Positions 1 through 5,013 of a DNA stretch of 6,491 nucleotides are shown here, piece after piece. The translations under genes and the position numbers were made by a program. Location of the stretch: contig CAZCDM010000132.1 in assembly GCA_964497475.1 (NCBI GenBank), positions 1 through 6,491 of the forward strand, read 5' to 3'. Within the stretch, counting starts at the first letter, position 1. Every line of letters begins with the position of its first letter. The DNA comes from CAZCDM01 sp964497475 (GTDB lineage Bacteria > Planctomycetota > Phycisphaerae > SM23-33). The notes below the pieces were generated by a model. It was not told the DNA's origin. It searched no databases and saw only the letters and a list, made by a program, of their open reading frames with translations.

Positions 1-198
1 CCCTCTACGACCTGCTCCATTGATTGGGTGTCCCAATGTTGAAGTCAGGTCCGGGACGTACTCTTCGGCGAGCTTGGCCGATTCGCCCTCGACCATTTTC
101 ATCTCGTACACGGCTATGCCGCCCAGCAGCACGGCGATGACGATCAACAGCCCAAAGCCTACCGCGATTTTGGTTCCAAGCTTCATGTTCTTGAACAT
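1..198 (-). CDS. Methyl-accepting chemotaxis protein, N-terminal fragment (cut by window edge)
   Basis: This is the first 66 codons of a probable transmembrane chemoreceptor, which would sense a ligand outside the cytoplasm and control a CheA kinase through CheW. The visible protein starts MFKNMKLGTKIAVGFGLL, a short basic N-terminus running into one hydrophobic membrane helix at about residues 10-31. It continues with an amphipathic stretch ending EYVPDL near residues 46-51. This 'MKLGTKI..GFG' start followed by a helix and a periplasmic segment is typical of MCPs; HAMP and signalling domains would lie beyond the edge. The ATG at 198 is preceded by a good Shine-Dalgarno sequence (AGGAAAGG, about 9 nt away). 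The gene follows cheW by 56 nt on the same strand, so the two are probably co-transcribed. The last 15 or so codons at the edge no longer look like an MCP and use codons unlike the rest (see findings). The family call rests on the N-terminus alone. Confidence 0.72.
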   Translation of the reverse strand, partial: MFKNMKLGTKIAVGFGLLIVIAVLLGGIAVYEMKMVEGESAKLAEEYVPDLTSTLGHPINGAGRRG

Positions 199-254
199 TG
201 TCCGTTGCCTTTCCTGTCCAAAGTGTCCATCAGGTTGGTATGGCCGGGTACCCT

Positions 255-755
255 TTACTCGGCCATGTTGGTAAGAAGATCATTGTCGCCCGCCAGAACG
301 CGGGTAATGTCCAGCAGGATGCTCACTTTACCGCTGCCCGTCTTGCCCATGCCGAGAATGAAACTGGCATCGACATTGGTCCCGAAGCTCGGCGGGTCAT
401 CGATATCGTTTTCGAGAATGTCGCGTACTTCCGAAACGCGGTCGACAATCACGCCGACCTCGACATCGCCGACATGGACGACGATGATGCAGGTCTCGTC
501 GGTGTGTTCGACCTCGGGCATGGAGAACTTCAGCCGCAGGTCGATAACGGGAATGACCTTGCCGCGCAGGTTGATCACGCCTTTGATGAAGCCCGGCGTC
601 CGCGGCACGGAGGTAATCGACATCATGCCGATAATTTCCCGCACCTTGAGGATCTCCAGACCGTACTCTTCCTCGCCGAGACAGAACGTCAAATACTTAC
701 CCGCTCTGTCAACCGACCGGACCTCTTCGGTGGTTGTAGCTGTCTGTTCTTCCAC
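255..755 (-). CDS. cheW: CheW-like chemotaxis coupling protein
   Basis: This 166-residue cytoplasmic adaptor would link chemoreceptors to a CheA histidine kinase. After a Thr/Glu-rich N-terminal tail of about 18 residues comes a single CheW (SH3-like) domain. Family landmarks are YLTFCLGEEEYGLEILKVRE at 21-40, the PRTPGFIKGVINLRGKVIPV stretch at 51-70 with the conserved Arg64 of the NLRG motif, the DLR that follows, and a C-terminal ILLDITRVL. The length matches free-standing CheW proteins, with no fused receiver or kinase domain. The start is GTG at 755, chosen because an AAAGGAG Shine-Dalgarno at 763-769 sits 7 nt upstream and homology begins soon after it. The MCP gene lies 56 nt downstream on the same strand, which supports a role in a chemosensory array. 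No cheA, cheB or cheR is visible. CheW-domain identity is very secure; whether the output is flagellar motility or another process cannot be told from this window. Confidence 0.95.
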   Translation of the reverse strand: MEEQTATTTEEVRSVDRAGKYLTFCLGEEEYGLEILKVREIIGMMSITSVPRTPGFIKGVINLRGKVIPVIDLRLKFSMPEVEHTDETCIIVVHVGDVEVGVIVDRVSEVRDILENDIDDPPSFGTNVDASFILGMGKTGSGKVSILLDITRVLAGDNDLLTNMAE

Positions 756-762
756 GGTGAAA

Positions 763-769
763 CTCCTTT
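763..769 (-). promoter_or_regulatory. Shine-Dalgarno site for the cheW GTG start
   Basis: On the minus strand the sequence reads AAAGGAG, followed by 7 nt and then GTG. It decides in favour of the GTG at 755 as the start codon, because no ATG in this frame has comparable spacing. Confidence 0.8.
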
Positions 770-801
770 ATCTGGAATGTTCGAATTCTTCCAAGCGATC
801 C

Positions 802-840
802 ATCGGATTGGCTGGCGCGGTGATTCAGGGGCAATCCGAT
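802..840. repeat. 9-bp perfect inverted repeat in the cheW leader
   Basis: ATCGGATTG at 802-810 and CAATCCGAT at 832-840 are exact reverse complements separated by 21 bases. The element ends 46 bases before the cheW Shine-Dalgarno segment, so it could be a dyad operator or a hairpin in the cheW mRNA leader. No T-run follows on either strand, which argues against a terminator. Function is unproven. Confidence 0.45.
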
Positions 841-984
841 ATTTTTTCAACTGCACGAGAAGACAACCGGGAGAGGCAAGGCCGGGCGTCGACCTTCCCG
901 AGAGGCACGATCTTCACCCAGCTAATCGGAACGGCCCGGGTGTGTCTTGATCGATCTTTTCCCGATGCAGCCTCCGGCGTGCGG

Positions 985-1013
985 TCGACACCGCCGGGGC
1001 GGGCTGCTAAGAT
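985..1013 (+). promoter_or_regulatory. Candidate sigma70-type promoter of the protease operon
   Basis: TCGACA at 985-990 matches five of six -35 positions. TAAGAT at 1008-1013 matches four of six -10 positions, and the spacer is the ideal 17 bases. The spacer contains a GC dyad (CCGCC-GG-GGCGG, 991-1002) that could bind a regulator or simply reflect base composition. Transcription would begin near 1020 and leave a leader of about 84 nt before the start codon. This is a consensus match by eye, and the organism's own sigma-factor preferences are unknown. Confidence 0.35.
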
Positions 1014-1092
1014 ATTTCAAATTGATCGAAACCCGCCGCGGGCATCGGGGTTGGTTGTAGCTGGCATGGAATCAAATCCCCTTCCTCTCGAC

Positions 1093-1097
1093 AGGAG
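1093..1097 (+). promoter_or_regulatory. Shine-Dalgarno site of the HtrA-like protease gene
   Basis: AGGAG lies 6 nt before the ATG at 1104. The resulting protein opens directly with a signal peptide, which confirms this start. Confidence 0.8.
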
Positions 1098-1103
1098 ACT
1101 CGC

Positions 1104-2471
1104 ATGAAACGCTTTGGTCTTGTCTGTTTCGTTCTGGCAGCAGTGGGGATGGCGTCGGCCGGTCTGGCCGAGCCCAAGCAACCCGGGGCCGGTGACTTCC
1201 GGCAGGTGGTCCAGCAGGCCAAGGACAAGGTTTTCCCCGCGGTGGTCTTCATCAAGAGCTACAAAGAGACCCACGAAGCCGGCAAGCGGACCACCTCCGA
1301 GGTGCTGGGCTCGGGCGTGCTGATTTCCGACGACGGCCAGGTGCTGACGAACTGGCATGTGGTGGACAAGGGCAAGACCATCCGCTGCCTGCTCTACGAC
1401 GGCAGTGCGTACCACGCCGAAATCCTCGGTACAGACAAGGACACCGACCTGGCCCTGCTGCAACTGCACAAAAAGGGCGATAAGACCGCCAAGCCCAGCA
1501 ACCTGCCCTACGCCGAACTGGGCGACAGCAGCGTCCTGCGGGAGGGCGATTTCGTCATGGCCATGGGCGCGCCGTGGGGGCTGAACCGCAGCGTCTCGAT
1601 CGGCATTATCAGTTGCACGCGGCGGTTCCTGCCGAACTCCAGCGAGTACAGCCTCTGGCTGCAAACCGATGCGGACATCAACCCGGGCAACTCCGGCGGC
1701 CCGCTGGTCGACACGGCCGGGCGGGTAATCGGCATTAACACCCGCGGCGGCTCGAGCCTGGGCTTCGCCACGCCCTCGAACAACATCAAAATCATCCTCA
1801 AGCAGCTCCGCGAACACGGCAAGGTCAACTGGTCGTGGACGGGCCTGCAGCTCCAGCCTCTGCGGGATTTCGACCGGGACATCTACTTCGAGGGCGACAA
1901 GGGCGTGATCGTCGCCGAGACCGACCTGGAAAGCCCCGCCCGCCGGGCCGGCATCCAGGTGCGCGACCGCATCCTCCGCGTCAATGATACCGAACTCAAT
2001 GCGATTTCCGACGAGAACCTCCCGGCCGTTCGGCGAACCCTCGGCCTGCTGCCCAAGAACAAAGAGGCCGTCTTCACCCTCCTGCGCGATGGCAAGGAGA
2101 TGACCATTACCCTCACGCCGCGGGCCAAGGGCAAGGTCGAAGGCGAAGAGCTCGACTGTCCCCGCTGGGACATGACCGTCAAAGCCATCAATCAGTTCGA
2201 CAACGAAGACCTCTATTTCTATCGCAAGAAGGGCGTGTTCATTTACGGCATCAAGAGACCGGGCAATGCCCGCGACGCCCGGCTGCGACCCAAGGACATC
2301 CTCCTGAAAATCGGCAAGACCGAGATCAACACCCTCGACGATGTCGAGAAGGCCTACGACCAGGCGATCAAAACCATCGACGAGAATCATCGCATTGTCA
2401 TTACTGTCCTGCGTAACGGGTTGCGCCAGCAATTCGTAATGGACTTCAGCCGCGACTACGAAAAGGAATAA
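1104..2471 (+). CDS. HtrA/DegP-like exported serine protease with two PDZ domains
   Basis: This 455-aa protein is a probable periplasmic or surface quality-control protease of the trypsin-like S1C (HtrA) family. Residues 1-22 form a Sec signal peptide (MKR, hydrophobic core, cleavage probably after Ala19 or Ala22). The protease domain covers about 35-235 with a complete triad: His85 in LTNWHVV, Asp115 in DTDLALL, and Ser197 in NPGNSGGPLVDTAGRVIGI. An oxyanion-loop GAPWGL segment lies at 155-160. PDZ1 spans about 245-340, opening with WTGLQLQPL and containing SPARRAGIQVRDRIL. PDZ2 spans about 355-450, with GVFIYGIKRPGNA and LRPKDILLKIGKTEINTLDD. Length and domain order match DegP/DegQ-type proteins. 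The next gene starts 2 nt after the stop and encodes a degenerate paralogue, so the two are probably translated together. The specific cleavage target is unknown. All residues needed for activity are present, so I expect an active enzyme. I leave the symbol empty because orthology to degP, degQ or degS is not shown. Confidence 0.93.
   Translation: MKRFGLVCFVLAAVGMASAGLAEPKQPGAGDFRQVVQQAKDKVFPAVVFIKSYKETHEAGKRTTSEVLGSGVLISDDGQVLTNWHVVDKGKTIRCLLYDGSAYHAEILGTDKDTDLALLQLHKKGDKTAKPSNLPYAELGDSSVLREGDFVMAMGAPWGLNRSVSIGIISCTRRFLPNSSEYSLWLQTDADINPGNSGGPLVDTAGRVIGINTRGGSSLGFATPSNNIKIILKQLREHGKVNWSWTGLQLQPLRDFDRDIYFEGDKGVIVAETDLESPARRAGIQVRDRILRVNDTELNAISDENLPAVRRTLGLLPKNKEAVFTLLRDGKEMTITLTPRAKGKVEGEELDCPRWDMTVKAINQFDNEDLYFYRKKGVFIYGIKRPGNARDARLRPKDILLKIGKTEINTLDDVEKAYDQAIKTIDENHRIVITVLRNGLRQQFVMDFSRDYEKE
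2461..2468 (+). promoter_or_regulatory. Ribosome binding site inside the end of the protease gene
   Basis: AAAAGGAA overlaps the last codons of the protease gene and lies 5 nt before the ATG at 2474; the upstream TAA occupies 2469-2471. This arrangement is typical of translational coupling and supports production of the two proteins together. Confidence 0.7.
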
Positions 2472-2473
2472 CC

Positions 2474-4948
2474 ATGACCCGTATCAAGACCCCCCGCTGG
2501 ATGTACTGTGCTGTCATTCTGTTCCTGCTGGCCGGGCTGTGCTGCACCACCAGCCTCGCCGAGACCGAGAGCAACCCCCAAGCCAAAGCCCAAGCCTACG
2601 AGGCCGCCACGGAAACCGAATCCGACGACGCCACCTCGGCCGAGGCCGAGGACGAGGACGAAGGCGACGATAAAAAAACCAAGCTCACGCCGCAGAAAAT
2701 CGTGGACCTCTGCAAAGACCAGTTCACCCCGCACATGGCCGTGGTGGAATACACCCTTCGGTTCGACAAGGGCGAGCCGCCGCGCAGCTCGGGGCTGCTG
2801 TCCCGCGAAAGCTATCTCGGCGAGCTGGTCAAGCAGAAGCGTCCACTCGAAATCGAAGCCTGGCTGCTGGACGACCGCACGGTCATCACCGCCGATCCGA
2901 TGATCCACCCGCGTTTCATCGAGTCGATCGTCGTCCGTTCGGGCCAGAACAGTTCCCCCGCCAAGCCTCTGGGCTACGCCAACAACCAGTACGCCGCGTT
3001 CTACGAGCTGGCCAAACCCATGCCCGACGTCCCCACCATCGAGTTCGACCCCACACTGGAAAAGCCCTACCTCTCGACGACCATCGGGCGGGTCAACACC
3101 CGCTGGACCCTCCAGGCCAAACCCGTCGGCGGGCCGGTCATGGTCTCCCCCGGCCGGGGCGAACTCCGCACCGCACCGCTGTACTCCCTGGTCACCGACG
3201 CATCGGGCCAAGGCGTGGGCATGTGCTACCGCGGGGAAATGGCCGTCGATGGCTCGTGGAAAGGCGCCCCCCAGGGTTGGCCTCAGGTATCGGCCGATGA
3301 CCTGGCCAGGCAACTCGACGCCCTCGACAAACAGACCCTATCGAGCCTGGTTCGCGTGACGCTGCAATTCCGCAGCCCCAAGCAGCAGCCCGGCAAACAG
3401 TCGCGATCCAACCAGACCGAACTGGAAACTATCGCCCTGGTCACCGGGACCAGGCAGGTGCTTGTGCTGGCTCACCTCCGCCCGCAGAGCACAGCCCGGC
3501 TGGAACACATCCGCCTGAACCTGCCCGGCGAGAAAACCGTCGAAGCGACCTTCCAGGCCTCGCTGAAGGAATATGGCGCCTTCGTCGCCACGCTGGACGA
3601 ACCCATGGACACCCACCTCCAACTGGACACCGGCGACCTGCGAGACTACGAAGACGACCTGCTCTACGCCATCGATACCAAAATCCGTGGCGACCAGATG
3701 CTCCGCTACTTCCAGCACCTGCGGATTACCGGCTTTGAGCTGGGCTTCCAGGGCACGGTCCTGCCCGAAGTCGTCGCTGACCCGACGTCGGCGTTCCTCT
3801 TTGCCCCGGAGAAAAAGACCCTCCTGGCCCTGCCGCTTCCGATTCGCGAGCGAGTCCAGGAAGACCGCTACGGCTCGGCCGACGTCAGCCTCATGCCGGC
3901 CTCGCTGGTCGCCAAACTGCTGGCTAACCTGGATGAACATATCGACCCGTCTAACGTGCCTCTCCGCGAAGAAGAGGAAGGCCGACTCGCCTGGATGGGC
4001 GTCTACCTCCAGCCGCTCAACGAGGAACTCGCCCGCGTCAATGAGGTCTCCCACCTGACGCACAACGGACGCACCGGCGCGATGGTCAGCTACGTCTATC
4101 CCGACAGCCCCGCCGCCCAGGCCGGCGTCGAGCCCGGCTGGATTCTCCTTCGGCTGCACGTCGAGGACGAACCCAAGCCCATCGACGTCGACGTCGAGAA
4201 CATGCAGCGAGGCCCCTTCCCCTGGGACCGCCTCGACCAGGTTCCCGAGCAGTACTACGACCGGATCCCCCAGCCCTGGCCCTCGGCGGAAAATACCTTC
4301 ACCCGCATGCTGACCGACCTGGGCATCGGCACGAAGTACACCGCCGACTTCTTCTATGACGGCAAGCTCATCAAGAAGGAGTTGACCGTCACGCTGAGCC
4401 CGAAGCATTTCGACACGGCCGCGAAGTTCAAGTCCACCGGCCTGGGCCTGACCGTGCGGAACCTCACCTACGAGCTGCGACGATTCTTCCGCCGGCCCGA
4501 GGGCGAGCCGGGCGTGATCATCTCCCGCATCGAACCGGGCAGCAAGGCCTCCGTGGCCGGGCTGAAACCCTTCGAGCTGATCACCGGCGCCAACGACCAG
4601 CCCGTGACCTCCGTGGAGGACCTGGAAAAGCTACTCGCCCCCGGCGGGGAGATGAAGCTCTCGATCAAGCGGTGGACCAAGGGCCGCGTAGTCAAGATCG
4701 AGCTGCCCAAGCCCAAGGCCGCCGAAGAGGAATCAGCCGAGAGCGAAGACGCCCCCAAGGCGGATACGCCTGCCGAGGACGAATCGGCCGAGAAGGCCAC
4801 GCAAGACGATACCGCCTCCGAGGAAGCCTCTCAGGACGAATCGGCCGATACAATGACCGAAGAGGCCTCGGAAGAAGAAACCGACGAAGCGACAGAAGAC
4901 AAACCAGCCAGCAATGTGCCCGGCGCGTCTCCCGCCGAAGCGGAATAA
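2474..4948 (+). CDS. Exported PDZ protein with two degenerate trypsin-like modules (predicted pseudoprotease)
   Basis: This 824-aa protein looks like an enlarged, inactive relative of the protease just upstream. Residues 1-29 are a signal peptide (cleavage after SLA29; Cys23/24 do not form a proper lipobox). An acidic linker follows (30-70). Module A (about 73-255) follows the trypsin fold pattern, but the positions matching the neighbour's His85, Asp115 and Ser197 are about Pro142, Tyr173 and Leu236. Module B (about 290-458) repeats the pattern: QVLVLAHLR at 328-336 matches QVLTNWHVV without gaps and keeps a His (334), Gly368 replaces Asp, and Thr438/Ser439 lie near the nucleophile site. PDZ1 (about 505-642) opens WMGVYLQPL, matching WTGLQLQPL of the protease, and carries a Pro/aromatic-rich insertion near 575-605. 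PDZ2 is about 654-745. Residues 748-824 are a disordered Glu/Asp/Ala/Ser tail. A scaffold, substrate-binding or regulatory partner of the protease is likely but inferred. The trypsin-like assignment of modules A and B comes from alignment by eye. Confidence 0.85.
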   Translation: MTRIKTPRWMYCAVILFLLAGLCCTTSLAETESNPQAKAQAYEAATETESDDATSAEAEDEDEGDDKKTKLTPQKIVDLCKDQFTPHMAVVEYTLRFDKGEPPRSSGLLSRESYLGELVKQKRPLEIEAWLLDDRTVITADPMIHPRFIESIVVRSGQNSSPAKPLGYANNQYAAFYELAKPMPDVPTIEFDPTLEKPYLSTTIGRVNTRWTLQAKPVGGPVMVSPGRGELRTAPLYSLVTDASGQGVGMCYRGEMAVDGSWKGAPQGWPQVSADDLARQLDALDKQTLSSLVRVTLQFRSPKQQPGKQSRSNQTELETIALVTGTRQVLVLAHLRPQSTARLEHIRLNLPGEKTVEATFQASLKEYGAFVATLDEPMDTHLQLDTGDLRDYEDDLLYAIDTKIRGDQMLRYFQHLRITGFELGFQGTVLPEVVADPTSAFLFAPEKKTLLALPLPIRERVQEDRYGSADVSLMPASLVAKLLANLDEHIDPSNVPLREEEEGRLAWMGVYLQPLNEELARVNEVSHLTHNGRTGAMVSYVYPDSPAAQAGVEPGWILLRLHVEDEPKPIDVDVENMQRGPFPWDRLDQVPEQYYDRIPQPWPSAENTFTRMLTDLGIGTKYTADFFYDGKLIKKELTVTLSPKHFDTAAKFKSTGLGLTVRNLTYELRRFFRRPEGEPGVIISRIEPGSKASVAGLKPFELITGANDQPVTSVEDLEKLLAPGGEMKLSIKRWTKGRVVKIELPKPKAAEEESAESEDAPKADTPAEDESAEKATQDDTASEEASQDESADTMTEEASEEETDEATEDKPASNVPGASPAEAE
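4776..4848 (+). repeat. 16-bp direct repeat within the acidic-tail coding region
   Basis: AGGACGAATCGGCCGA occurs at 4776-4791 and again at 4833-4848, exactly 57 bases (19 codons) apart and in frame. It encodes the shared DESA segments of the Glu/Asp/Ala/Ser tail. The sequence between the copies has diverged, so this looks like an old in-frame duplication or simple-sequence expansion of a disordered tail. Confidence 0.6.
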
Positions 4949-4974
4949 GCAGACAATCCGCAGACCGCTGAACG

Positions 4975-5013
4975 AAACGGCTGATGGGACGTTGCCCTGT
5001 CAGCCGTTTTTTT
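4975..5013 (+). terminator. Intrinsic terminator of the protease/pseudoprotease operon
   Basis: A perfect 10-bp stem forms between 4975-4984 (AAACGGCTGA) and 5000-5009 (TCAGCCGTTT). The loop is 15 nt and can form a further GGG/CCC pairing. The stem runs into seven consecutive T residues at 5007-5013. It begins 26 nt after the stop codon at 4946-4948. It overlaps the last codons and the stop of the convergent response-regulator gene. On that opposite strand the hairpin is followed only by TTTCGTT, so termination there would be weaker. Confidence 0.9.

Larger units (their letters stand above)
756..1103. other. Divergent intergenic region between cheW and the protease operon
   Basis: This 348-base stretch separates the cheW start (leftward) from the protease start (rightward). 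It must hold the control signals for the protease operon and possibly those for cheW. I see a candidate promoter facing right at 985-1013, a 9-bp inverted repeat at 802-840 in the cheW leader, and ribosome binding sites at each edge. The plus-strand open frames crossing it run on from the antisense strand of cheW and show no recognisable domain. On the minus strand, TTGTCT near 864-869 followed by an A-rich stretch could be a weak promoter for cheW, but its -10 matches only half the consensus, so it is not annotated separately. No tRNA or other RNA gene is recognisable. Confidence 0.7.

Noticed and set aside
949..956. GATCGATC palindrome in the intergenic region
   Set aside because: It is only 8 bp, does not extend on either side, and such self-complementary words are common by chance.
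198..1107. Two overlapping plus-strand frames of 250 and 300 residues opposite cheW and running through the intergenic region
   Set aside because: They overlap the secure cheW gene in antisense, and their translations show no domain. The longer frame ends within the start of the protease gene.
1017..2432. 471-residue open frame antisense to the protease gene
   Set aside because: It lies wholly opposite a gene with a clear signal peptide, catalytic triad and PDZ domains. Its translation is rich in Val, Gly, Asp and Ala with no recognisable domain, as expected from the reverse frame of GC-rich coding DNA.
2474..2560. Possible lipoprotein signal (Cys23/Cys24) in the pseudoprotease
   Set aside because: The residues before the cysteines (AGLC and GLCC) do not fit the lipobox, which needs a small residue directly before the Cys. 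A standard signal peptidase I site after SLA29 fits better.
2456..4408. Two long minus-strand frames (2456-3313 and 3338-4408) opposite the pseudoprotease gene
   Set aside because: Both lack a recognisable domain or well-placed ribosome binding site and are explained by low stop-codon frequency on the strand opposite GC-rich coding sequence.
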